Below, in pieces: positions 1 to 7,989 of a stretch of DNA of 20,653 bases. Where the stretch lies: positions 1 through 20,653 of the forward strand of contig CAZJDM010000078.1 of assembly GCA_964544765.1 (NCBI GenBank), read 5' to 3'. The notes under the pieces are model-generated. The model was not told the DNA's origin, ran no database searches, and worked only from the letters and a program-made list of their open reading frames with translations. Made by a program: the position numbers and the translations under genes. The stretch's first letter is position 1; every line of letters starts with the position of its first letter. Source of the stretch: CAZJDM01 sp964544765. Its GTDB lineage: Bacteria > Bdellovibrionota_B > Oligoflexia > CAYFLR01.

Positions 1-240
1 CGGTAATCCAATAAGAATAGACATTATAGAACCGGGTAGTTTGGTGTCAGAATATACTATATCGGCCCCATAAGGTGATAATTGCCCTGAAACAAAAAAA
101 TTAAATCCGTTATAAAAACACTTTGCCTCATCGTTACTAAAATCGGTGTAGAGAGAAAAACCAATACGAATAATCAATGAGATTAAAAATATAATTATCA
201 GGCCCCAGTTGTGTTTTAGAAAATTTTTCATACCCAGCAT
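1..240 (-). CDS. Membrane glycosyltransferase (GT-C, ArnT/PMT-like), N-terminal part only
   Basis: Partial gene running off the left edge; 80 codons are visible. The reading starts MLGMKNFLKHNW, has one membrane segment (about residues 13-30), then a periplasmic loop with TDFSNDEAKCFYNG (Asp37-Glu38) and GQLSPYGAD...TKLPGS. An Asp/Glu pair just after the first helix, followed by a Tyr-Gly and a Pro-Gly step, is the usual start of GT-C enzymes such as ArnT and protein O-mannosyltransferases, which move sugars from polyprenyl-phosphate donors on the periplasmic side. Two start codons are possible: ATG at 240, with AAGG only three bases upstream, or ATG at 231, with the same AAGG twelve bases away; I chose 240. 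Substrate and acceptor cannot be told from this fragment. An alternative is another multi-pass membrane protein with a similar loop. Confidence 0.6.
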   Translation of the reverse strand, partial: MLGMKNFLKHNWGLIIIFLISLIIRIGFSLYTDFSNDEAKCFYNGFNFFVSGQLSPYGADIVYSDTKLPGSIMSILIGLP

Positions 241-310
241 ATACCTTGTTAGATGACGAAAATCTACCATTAATTGATGGATAAATTGTCTGAAATTCTG
301 CCAGCTTAGA

Positions 311-364
311 TTATTTTGTTAAAAGTCCGGCATCAATTACAAATTCAGATCCGGTTATATATCT
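311..364 (-). pseudogene. Relic of a short-chain dehydrogenase (SDR) C-terminus
   Basis: Read on the minus strand, 364 to 311 encodes RYITGSEFVIDAGLLTK followed by TAA. This is nearly the textbook C-terminal end of classical SDR oxidoreductases (YITG-S-x-x-x-x-DGG-L), with one Gly changed to Ala. Upstream the same frame stays open for a few dozen codons but no longer resembles an SDR, and it runs into the promoter side and coding start of the plus-strand sulfatase gene, so the catalytic Ser-Tyr-Lys part is absent. The best reading is the tail of a gene whose body was lost in a rearrangement that placed the plus-strand operon here. The rest of the 171-base gap (241-411) shows no other recognisable element; promoters for the two divergent genes must lie in it. 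Confidence 0.62.
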
Positions 365-411
365 GTAAAAAGATCTTTGAAAGCTTAATTTGGTAGTGTA
401 AATAACATAAC

Positions 412-2373
412 ATGATGAAGGAGTCCTTTTATTTATCTAGAACAGCCCTTTTTTTAAGTATTTTTGCGATCTTATCTGTTTTTGTATCTTTCTTTTATTT
501 TTCAGTTTTTTATTCCTCAACATTGGAATTGAACCAATGGTACAAATATTTTTTAGCTCCCATTATTTTTAGTTTCAATACTTGTGAATACTTAGCCCTA
601 GCTTCTTTTGTGATTCTTTTAACATTCCCAAATCGTTATTTGACTTTTTTACCTTATGTTTTGATTATTTTTATTACCTCTATTGAAGTTCTCCAATTTT
701 TTTCTCTTTATTATACTAATGATCTACTAACCATAGAGGCTGTTGCTCATGCAAATTTGTTTGGTTTACTGGTAAATTCTTTTACCATCGGGGTTTATGT
801 TACTTTCATTACTTTGCCATTATTGGCTTTCTATTTGTACAATCGACAAGTAAAGATTTATTTGTGGTCCTGGAGCCAGCGAATTAAAGCTTTCTTCTTT
901 GCGTTGGTAATTACTACTTTAGTGATGGTTTTGAATAATAATATTGATAGTATAAAATTAATTAAATTTTCTTATCAGGCCGGTAAAACTCCGCCTCTTA
1001 CGGCTTTTTTTAATACATTGAAATCTTTCTTTAATTATCAATCACAAACAATATCTCCCATTGAGCTGACTTTTGAGGACATAAAGATAGCTAAGCAATT
1101 TGGTATATCTATTGACCCTCATAATCGATATCCGCTTGTGAAAAACTCTTTTTATAAACACCCATTATCTCGTAAATCACTATCTGGTGTAAAACCTGGT
1201 ATAAAACCTAACATACAACCTAATATAATAACTATCTTTGGTGAAAGCTTGTCGACGAGGCTTATTGGAGCTTACCAAAAATTATATCCAAATATTACTC
1301 CAAATATCGATCGATTTGCCGCAAAATCCTTAAAAGTAGAAGGTTATTTCAATCATGCTTTTCCTACAATCATTGGTTTAAAGGGACAACTTTGTTCATT
1401 GCACCCTTACTTTCTGAATACTGAATGGTCCCGAGCTAAGTTTAAACTTAAAACTAGTCGTCTTTTATGTTTACCTCAGATATTAAATTCAGAGGGATAT
1501 AATACATTTTTTATGGGGTATTCGCATCCTAATGAGACCTATTTTCAAGATCAAATGCAAGATTTTGGTTTTCAGAAAACTTATTTTTATCAACAGTTTT
1601 TAGATAGATTTGTTAAAGGGGAATCACCGGGACGCGGACGTTATGGTAATAGTGATCGACAAATGTTTCAAGGCTTAATTGAGTTTTTAAAATCTAATAA
1701 TTCTGATAAACCATTTTATGTGGGGGTATCAACTATCGAAACTCATCCGGGAATGGATGTTAAAACCAAGCAACGTCGATATAAGCAAAAAGATGGTAAG
1801 AATAATGCTATTTTGAACGTTTTTCATCAATTTGATTATGAGTTTGGATTATTTTGGGATTATTTTGTCAATTCACCATATTTTGAAAACACTATTGTCA
1901 TTTTAACTGCTGACCATGCGCATGTACCGAGTGTTGAGTTTCAAAAGGTAGCTGGACCACAATATAGAAAAGACTATTTTGATACCATTCCTTTTATAAT
2001 ATACAGTCCTTTTCATTCGTTACCTTCCAAATTATCAGTCGCTGGTAGTTCCATTGATTATGCTCCCACGATACTTCATTTGTTGGATGTTCCGAATAGG
2101 GCCAATTCTTTTTTAGGAGTATCTATTTTTGAGCGAGATATGACTCAGGGAGCGATAGGTATGGTTAAACGTAGTAAACTACTGGTAGTTTATAATAGTA
2201 GTGACAATAGTGGTAGTAGAAATAATAAAATAAAGTATGATATTTTTAATTATGATCATAACAGTTGTCAAAATATTCGTTCGGATTCGGATGTTTCATG
2301 TAGTCTGTTTAAGGTTATCAAATACTCTCATCAATTAATAAAAAAGAATCATGTGTTTAGGAGTAGTATATAA
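412..2373 (+). CDS. LtaS-like membrane sulfatase / phosphotransferase (alkaline phosphatase superfamily)
   Basis: 653 residues. Five N-terminal membrane segments (about 10-33, 46-71, 76-99, 117-143, 157-174) are followed by a linker and a periplasmic sulfatase-fold domain from about residue 270. Visible metal and active-site elements: GES (Glu278), TPNID at 296-300, a candidate nucleophile Thr319 in HAFPTIIG, ETH (His445), and TADHAH (Asp501-His502). Five helices plus this fold is the architecture of LtaS-type and EptA-type enzymes, which transfer phosphoglycerol or phosphoethanolamine to envelope polymers or lipids; the substrate is not determined. A Pro-rich mini-repeat (KPGIKPNIQPNI, 261-272) marks the linker. 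There is no Shine-Dalgarno sequence before the ATG-ATG pair; AAGGAG lies just inside the gene. Its stop codon directly abuts the next start, so the two sulfatase-like proteins are likely made together. Confidence 0.8.
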   Translation: MMKESFYLSRTALFLSIFAILSVFVSFFYFSVFYSSTLELNQWYKYFLAPIIFSFNTCEYLALASFVILLTFPNRYLTFLPYVLIIFITSIEVLQFFSLYYTNDLLTIEAVAHANLFGLLVNSFTIGVYVTFITLPLLAFYLYNRQVKIYLWSWSQRIKAFFFALVITTLVMVLNNNIDSIKLIKFSYQAGKTPPLTAFFNTLKSFFNYQSQTISPIELTFEDIKIAKQFGISIDPHNRYPLVKNSFYKHPLSRKSLSGVKPGIKPNIQPNIITIFGESLSTRLIGAYQKLYPNITPNIDRFAAKSLKVEGYFNHAFPTIIGLKGQLCSLHPYFLNTEWSRAKFKLKTSRLLCLPQILNSEGYNTFFMGYSHPNETYFQDQMQDFGFQKTYFYQQFLDRFVKGESPGRGRYGNSDRQMFQGLIEFLKSNNSDKPFYVGVSTIETHPGMDVKTKQRRYKQKDGKNNAILNVFHQFDYEFGLFWDYFVNSPYFENTIVILTADHAHVPSVEFQKVAGPQYRKDYFDTIPFIIYSPFHSLPSKLSVAGSSIDYAPTILHLLDVPNRANSFLGVSIFERDMTQGAIGMVKRSKLLVVYNSSDNSGSRNNKIKYDIFNYDHNSCQNIRSDSDVSCSLFKVIKYSHQLIKKNHVFRSSI

Positions 2374-4257
2374 ATGTTCAAGTCTTGGTTGAGAAATGTT
2401 CCCCAAAAGTTTTCTTTGTTGTTTAATATTAATTTTATTATTACCGGCCTAGTGTTTTTATTATTTCTCTCCTTTAATCATGGGTATACCGTATTATCCT
2501 TTTTGTTTACTTTTGTGGCAGCGATTTCTTCGGCCATTATTTTATATGTGGTGATCTTAGCTATTCTTTACCCACTTACCTTCTTTCCCAGAATTGTTTT
2601 ATGGGTAACCGTTCCTCTTTTTGCTTTTTTACACTTAGGAATGGTGATCGATTATTTCTTGTTTCGATTATATCGTTTTCATATTAATGGGATGGTTTTG
2701 AATACTATTTTTTCTCCTGATGCTTTAGATTCTTTTGATGTAGGTATTTCCGCTAAAATAACAATAATAGCTGTGATAATAATATCGATCCTTTTGCAGG
2801 TTGGTATCATCAAATATGGTTCCGATTTATTTAATGGCCGATTGGTTGTGTGGAACCGAAAGTTCAATCGTTTTAAGATACCGGTTTGGTTCATAATTGT
2901 ATTATTGGATAAATTAGTTTTTATTACAGCAGATATTTATGGCAAAACAGAATTTATTTCCCGACCAAGGGTAATTCCTTTTTATCAAGCGATAGTGGCA
3001 ACTAGATGGGCCGAGGAAAAATTTTCTTTACAACGCTCTACTTTGCATGACTATCAAAAGTCATCTTCTAAAGAAATGAATCTAAAATATCCTTTAAAAC
3101 CTATAAAGTTAAAAAAATTAAGAAAATTAAAAAACTCCAAAGAAATAAAATCATTGCCCAATATTCTATTTATTGTTGCTGATGCCTTTCGGGGAGGGAT
3201 GATATCCAAAGAAATAACTCCTTTTTTAAATGATTTTGCCCCTAAAGCTCTTTGGTTTACCAACCATCATAGTGGAGGAAACGCTACCAGATATGGGTTG
3301 TTTTCACTTCTTTATGGTTTAAACAGCAGTTATTGGGATAATTTTCTCATCGAGAGAAAGCCTTCAGTGTTTATTCAAACTCTTTTAGAGTTAAAGTATC
3401 AAATGTATATAGGTTCCAGTACCAGACTTACCTGGCCAGAATTTAGACAAACCGCCTTTTCTAAGGTTCCGGAAGAATTAATTTACGATAATTATGAGGG
3501 TCATTATTGGCAAAGAGATCTACAAAGTTCTAAGGAAATGCTATCTCATTTAGATAAATTATCTAGTTTGAAAACAAATCCTTTTTTCTATTTTCTTTTT
3601 TTAGATGCTCCTCATCAGTCATCTTATCCTTCAACTCATGCCAAATTTAAGGGTGGTAAAAAAACCAGTTATTTGGCGATTGATAAGGAAAAAGATAAGG
3701 ATAATTTGTTAAATCATTATAAGAATAGTCTTTATTTTACCGATGAAGTGATAGGAAAGGTTGTTAAAACCTTTGAGAAACGAGGATTGTTAGATAATAC
3801 CATAATAATAATCACCGCCGATCATGGTGAAGAGTTTTTTGAATCCGGTAATTTTGGACACAATACCGCTTTTTCTAAACAGCAAATACGAACATTAATG
3901 TTAATGCAAATACCTCGAATTGGACCCCAAAAGATCTCCAAATTAACGGCTCATGTAGATTTGGTTCCTACTTTAATGAACTTATTAGGAGTAGAAAATA
4001 GTGAAGAAGATTATTCTGTAGGGCACGATCTTTTGTCTCCTCATTATCAAAGACAGTATGTTTTTGCCAGTAATTGGAACTGGTATGCTCTATTGGCGCA
4101 TAACTCGGTATTAGTTTTTTCTAAATATCCAGATGTAATGATGGGAACTACCGTTCATGATTATAATACTTATGAAATTAGGGAATCGGATAATCAAAAA
4201 TTGGTGGGAGGGTATCTTTTGAAAATATTAGATGAAAATAGAAGGTTTTTGTATTAA
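2374..4257 (+). CDS. yejM: YejM/PbgA-like inner-membrane sulfatase-fold protein (DUF3413)
   Basis: 627 residues with the YejM (PbgA/LapC) layout: five helices (about 15-33, 40-67, 73-96, 128-150, 170-186) with the DUF3413 signature D-Y-x-x-F-R-L-Y-R-F-H-I-N-G (93-106), then a periplasmic sulfatase domain. The segment SGGNATRYGLFSLLYG (300-315) closely parallels the YejM loop carrying its Thr. In enterobacteria YejM senses periplasmic LPS and, through LapB, protects LpxC from FtsH; the E. coli protein has lost most metal ligands. Here they are all present: Asp270, Thr305, His414 (DAPH), Asp483-His484 (TADHGEEF) and His496 (GHN), so this member may be a working hydrolase or transferase. AGGAG at 2359-2363 lies before the ATG, which touches the upstream stop. 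The gene symbol follows family resemblance only. Confidence 0.85.
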   Translation: MFKSWLRNVPQKFSLLFNINFIITGLVFLLFLSFNHGYTVLSFLFTFVAAISSAIILYVVILAILYPLTFFPRIVLWVTVPLFAFLHLGMVIDYFLFRLYRFHINGMVLNTIFSPDALDSFDVGISAKITIIAVIIISILLQVGIIKYGSDLFNGRLVVWNRKFNRFKIPVWFIIVLLDKLVFITADIYGKTEFISRPRVIPFYQAIVATRWAEEKFSLQRSTLHDYQKSSSKEMNLKYPLKPIKLKKLRKLKNSKEIKSLPNILFIVADAFRGGMISKEITPFLNDFAPKALWFTNHHSGGNATRYGLFSLLYGLNSSYWDNFLIERKPSVFIQTLLELKYQMYIGSSTRLTWPEFRQTAFSKVPEELIYDNYEGHYWQRDLQSSKEMLSHLDKLSSLKTNPFFYFLFLDAPHQSSYPSTHAKFKGGKKTSYLAIDKEKDKDNLLNHYKNSLYFTDEVIGKVVKTFEKRGLLDNTIIIITADHGEEFFESGNFGHNTAFSKQQIRTLMLMQIPRIGPQKISKLTAHVDLVPTLMNLLGVENSEEDYSVGHDLLSPHYQRQYVFASNWNWYALLAHNSVLVFSKYPDVMMGTTVHDYNTYEIRESDNQKLVGGYLLKILDENRRFLY

Positions 4258-4290
4258 TCTGTGATTTTTTAATTAGTCTGTAATTTGTTA

Positions 4291-5247
4291 ATGAAATTTA
4301 TGGAAGACCTGTTTCAAAAAAAATTATTGCTTATTACCGGGAAGGGTGGTGTTGGTAAATCGACTATATCAGCAGTACTTGCCTATAAGGCCTCAGAACT
4401 TGGAAAAAAGGTCTTAATAGTTGAGGCTACCCCTAATCCCTCGATTCCTTTTTTGTTTGATTTTAAAGCTCAAAATCATCATTCGGTTTACCAAATGAAA
4501 AATATTCATACTGGTATTGACACATTGAATATGAATTTTGCAGATGTTTCTAAAGATTTATTCCATCATTATTTTCCTAAACGATTAGTTGATAAAGTCT
4601 TTTCATATGATGCTATTACCGGGTTTTTCTCGGTACTTCCTGGAGTGGAAGAAACAATTTTCTTAGGAAAACTAGTTCAATTAGTATCTGATATTGAACA
4701 GAAAAAGATTCCCTATGACATTGTAATCTTTGATTCTCCATCTACAGGGCATGCTATTCAACTGTTTGAAACACCAAAAGTGTTGTTATCCTTTATTAAG
4801 AAAGGATTTATTTATGAAAGAACCAAAAGCATGCTTGAAGTAATAGAAGATCCTAATATAACTGCATTGAACATAGTAACTCAGGCTGAGGAAGCAATTG
4901 TAAAGGAAACCAAAGAACTATTTTACAATTTAACTAAATTTAATCGTATTCCTATTTATGGTCTCTTTATTAACTGTTTAGAGACTCAAGCGGGATTAGC
5001 CCAAAAGAACAGTTCTCAAATTAAAATTATAGAAAGTGAAATAGCTAAAAGGAAGGTGGATATCGATAATCTGGTTTTATTACAAAAGATGGTCAAGGGT
5101 ATTTATTTTCAACAAATGATTTTACAGCGTCAAAGAGAAAATTTAGATGAACTAGGAACCTTAACTCAAATTATGTTCAATATTCCTCATGTTGTTTCTT
5201 TTGGTGAATCATTGTCACGTTTAAAAATACTTTCTTCTTTTTGCTGA
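4291..5247 (+). CDS. ArsA/Get3-like ATPase, first of a pair
   Basis: 318 residues from ATG 4291. An in-frame TTG at 4285 and an ATG at 4300 are alternatives, and none has a clear ribosome site. The P-loop is the deviant Walker A of the SIMIBI class, TGKGGVGKST (16-25), with signature Lys18 and catalytic Lys23. Walker B/switch II is IFDSPSTGH (146-154). Both fit the ArsA/TRC40/Get3 family, whose dimers couple ATP use to handling hydrophobic or anionic cargo. No CxxC zinc pair of eukaryotic Get3 and no arsenite-binding Cys cluster is visible, so an arsenical pump role is unlikely. It sits directly before a second family member; adjacent unequal pairs are known in actinobacteria (Rv3679/Rv3680 of M. 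tuberculosis), which suggests a heterodimer. Confidence 0.85.
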   Translation: MKFMEDLFQKKLLLITGKGGVGKSTISAVLAYKASELGKKVLIVEATPNPSIPFLFDFKAQNHHSVYQMKNIHTGIDTLNMNFADVSKDLFHHYFPKRLVDKVFSYDAITGFFSVLPGVEETIFLGKLVQLVSDIEQKKIPYDIVIFDSPSTGHAIQLFETPKVLLSFIKKGFIYERTKSMLEVIEDPNITALNIVTQAEEAIVKETKELFYNLTKFNRIPIYGLFINCLETQAGLAQKNSSQIKIIESEIAKRKVDIDNLVLLQKMVKGIYFQQMILQRQRENLDELGTLTQIMFNIPHVVSFGESLSRLKILSSFC

Positions 5248-5259
5248 GGCTTTTAGTTT

Positions 5260-6363
5260 ATGAATATTTCTTCAATTATTAGAAACAAAGAAATAATAAT
5301 AGCGGTTGGATCAGGTGGAGTGGGAAAAACTACTTTATCAGCAGCCATTGCTTACAAAGCTGCCCGGTTGGGTAAGCGTTGTATTGTCTGTACGATTGAT
5401 CCCGCAAAGCGTTTAGCCGATGTTTTAAATATTCAGATGAAACCAAACCAAATCAGCAGAGTACAAGTAGATGACCAATGTTACTTCAACGCTATGATGT
5501 TGGACAATAAGAAGACGTTTGACCATTTGATAAAAAGATTATCTCCTTCGGTTAAAAAGCAAGAAAAGATGCTTAATAATAAGATATATAAGGCCGTAGC
5601 AAAAACTTTTGCTCGAATTTCCGAGTATATGGCGATGGAGCAGCTTTTTGATCTTTATCAGAGTGAGCAATATGATCTTATAATTCTGGATACTCCTCCC
5701 AGTAAACATACTATAGACTTTTTGTTGAGGCCCAATATTTTGCTGAATTTTATTGATCAAAACGTCATTGGTTGGATCATTAAACCATATGTTTGGGCAA
5801 CAAAACTGGGATTTGATTTCTTTCTTAATAAAGCCAGTCGTGTTTTTAAATCTTTTTCTGAATTTTTAGGTGCTAATTTTATGCTGGAACTGGCCGAGTT
5901 ATTGGTTTTATTTGAGGAACTAATTATTAAATTCAGGGGGCGGGCCGAGAAGATCGGAGATTTGATTAGCAGTGATCAGGCCAGTTTTATTGTTATTACC
6001 AGACCACAAAAAAATCCTATCAGGGAAGCCAGATTTCTGATTGATAAACTGAAGGAAAATGATCTTTCGTTTGATAAATGTGTAATCAACAAAGTTTTAC
6101 CAACTGATATATTTGAATATAGTAATAAGGAATTTAAAGACTGTGTGCGATTATGTAAAGAATGGGATAAAAAGCTTTTTACCTCGTCATTTAAGTTTCT
6201 GGTTGGTAATTATAATTTATTACATAAAAGATTGAAGGAAGAAAAAATTGTATTAGGTGAATTAGCAGATACTATTGGTTCCGATCAATTAAGATTGGTT
6301 GACCAGCTTTCAGGAAATGTAAATAAAGTTGGTGATTTATCTCTTTTAGCGGATCAGCTGTAA
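5260..6363 (+). CDS. ArsA/Get3-like ATPase, second of a pair (lacks signature Lys)
   Basis: 367 residues. The P-loop VGSGGVGKTT (16-25) keeps catalytic Lys23 but has Ser18 where the deviant Walker A motif normally carries its signature Lys. TIDPAKRL (45-52) is the ArsA-family switch I region, and ILDTPPSKH (142-150) is the Walker B/switch II element. The central part (about 160-225) is rich in large hydrophobic and Phe residues (FFLNKASRVFKSFSEF), which could form the client-binding helical subdomain. GAGG at 5246-5249 overlaps the stop codon of the partner gene and lies ten bases before this ATG, so translation is probably coupled. The arrangement resembles the mycobacterial pair noted for the preceding gene, in which the second member also has a Ser at this place as far as I recall. 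The cargo is unknown; tail-anchored or other membrane proteins are plausible. Confidence 0.87.
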   Translation: MNISSIIRNKEIIIAVGSGGVGKTTLSAAIAYKAARLGKRCIVCTIDPAKRLADVLNIQMKPNQISRVQVDDQCYFNAMMLDNKKTFDHLIKRLSPSVKKQEKMLNNKIYKAVAKTFARISEYMAMEQLFDLYQSEQYDLIILDTPPSKHTIDFLLRPNILLNFIDQNVIGWIIKPYVWATKLGFDFFLNKASRVFKSFSEFLGANFMLELAELLVLFEELIIKFRGRAEKIGDLISSDQASFIVITRPQKNPIREARFLIDKLKENDLSFDKCVINKVLPTDIFEYSNKEFKDCVRLCKEWDKKLFTSSFKFLVGNYNLLHKRLKEEKIVLGELADTIGSDQLRLVDQLSGNVNKVGDLSLLADQL

Positions 6364-6441
6364 CCTGCCAATATAACAATAAAATCAGCATATATTATTA
6401 TGCATGTAAAGAAAAATTGTTTTTGATCCGATTTTAAAATT

Positions 6442-7974
6442 ATGTTGATGCCATTAGGTTTAGGAGATCCATTACCTAAGACTCCTATTATTACTATCAG
6501 TATAGTTGCATGTTTGGTTGCCATATTTTTGTACTGGGGGCCTTGTCCTAGTTTTACCCAAGAAAGAGATGAGATAGAAGAAAAACACAGTATGAAGGAC
6601 CGTAAACTTCAATTGTTTCTGTCTTATTGTCAGAAACATGAAGCTGATGCCTTAATATGTGATCAGAGTGGTGAAGCATTAATGCAACTTTTTGATAATA
6701 AAGATCTAGATGAAATATTACCGGAAAATGAGCAACAACAAAACCAAGCAAGTAAAGAATTGATTCGATCTTTTTATCGAAAGTTTAGTGTAGAAGATAA
6801 AGAAATTAAAGAATTAGATACTTATCCACAGTATTTAGTAGCAAAAGAAGCGATGTCTATTGATTTACAAAACTTATATAAAACAAATGATATGCTGTCA
6901 TCTCAAAATCATACCATATTGGCCGTATTAAAAGCTTCTGTTCTGCACAGCGGTTTAATTCATTTAATTTCCAATATCATCGGTTTGATTTGTTTTGGTA
7001 TTTACGTTGAATTACGAATGAAGCGGTTGTTATTTTTCTTATGTTACTTACTAGGAGGCATGTTTGGATTATATTTATATGCCAGTCGGTTTATGGAAGG
7101 GGATAGAGTAATAATTGGAGCGTCAGCAAATGTAAGCGCTGTTATGGGTATGTTCTTTGTTTTTTATTATCGTTTTAGGATGAAAATGCTGATTATTATG
7201 GGAATAATTAAAACCTTTAGTGTGAAAGTTCTGTATTGGTTTCCCTTTATGTATCTTCTTACAGAAGTAGTTTATGCATACGGATCATACACTAATCATG
7301 GGACGGGTATAGCACATCTGGCTCATATCGGAGGTATGAGTTTTGGTGTTATAGCAGCTATAGTGATTAAAGCTTTTCATTGGGCGCCGTGGCCCTTTAG
7401 GTATCCGTATGAATATAGTTTGTATATGAAAACCAAGGAAATAGTTGAATTTGTAGAGAAGGATGCTCTTTATGAGGAGATTTTGAAATATAATCCCGAA
7501 AATGTACAGATCCGATGGATATTAATTAAGGATTTTCTAGATAGATTAACCTCTGTGACGCATAAGGAAAATATTTTAACGAAAATTAAGACTAATCTAG
7601 TTACTCTTACAGAAGAACTGTTTCGGAACAATAAATTGCAAGAGCTGGTTGAACACCTCAATTACATACCAATTGAGATGAGTTTTGTAGAATATTTACC
7701 GGATATAGAACAAATGACCATAATTAAAATAGGGGATTATGCGTTGGATCATAATGAGTATGTAGTGGCTTTGAGATTCTATGCCTATTACGTTCAAAAG
7801 TATCCTCATTCAATAAATACTCCTAGTATTTTTAACACTTTAAAGAGTTTGATTAATGGGATGACACAAAAAGAAGAATTCAATGATCCTTTAGAAAGAT
7901 TTGCATCTTCTCATATTCATCCCGCTGTTAGAAAAATTCTTGGTCAAGCCAAAATGGGAAGACTTGTTGTTTAA
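6442..7974 (+). CDS. Rhomboid-family intramembrane serine protease with long loop and C-terminal extension
   Basis: 510 residues. A first helix (about 14-32) is followed by a charged loop of roughly 120 residues (33-155), then the rhomboid core: HSGLIHLISN (His169, His174, Asn178), further helices, GASAN with candidate nucleophile Ser228, and AHLAHIGG with catalytic His295. The usual GxSG is GASA here, the last Gly being Ala; Ser, His and Asn are all kept, so activity is plausible. After the last helix (about 300-312) comes a soluble tail of about 195 residues, predicted cytoplasmic, predominantly helical and possibly TPR-like (e.g. ALDHNEYVVALRFY, 434-447). Rhomboids cut single-pass or tail-anchored membrane proteins, and the adjacent Get3-like pair makes membrane-protein handling a shared theme (inference). 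No ribosome site precedes ATG 6442; ATG 6448 is an alternative. Confidence 0.85.
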   Translation: MLMPLGLGDPLPKTPIITISIVACLVAIFLYWGPCPSFTQERDEIEEKHSMKDRKLQLFLSYCQKHEADALICDQSGEALMQLFDNKDLDEILPENEQQQNQASKELIRSFYRKFSVEDKEIKELDTYPQYLVAKEAMSIDLQNLYKTNDMLSSQNHTILAVLKASVLHSGLIHLISNIIGLICFGIYVELRMKRLLFFLCYLLGGMFGLYLYASRFMEGDRVIIGASANVSAVMGMFFVFYYRFRMKMLIIMGIIKTFSVKVLYWFPFMYLLTEVVYAYGSYTNHGTGIAHLAHIGGMSFGVIAAIVIKAFHWAPWPFRYPYEYSLYMKTKEIVEFVEKDALYEEILKYNPENVQIRWILIKDFLDRLTSVTHKENILTKIKTNLVTLTEELFRNNKLQELVEHLNYIPIEMSFVEYLPDIEQMTIIKIGDYALDHNEYVVALRFYAYYVQKYPHSINTPSIFNTLKSLINGMTQKEEFNDPLERFASSHIHPAVRKILGQAKMGRLVV

Positions 7975-7989
7975 GGTGTATGGTGTGAT

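Noticed and set aside
4285..6363. Arsenical pump ATPase (arsA) reading of the two ATPase genes
   Set aside because: No arsB, arsR or arsenite-binding Cys cluster is present; the paired, envelope-operon context fits Get3-like function better.
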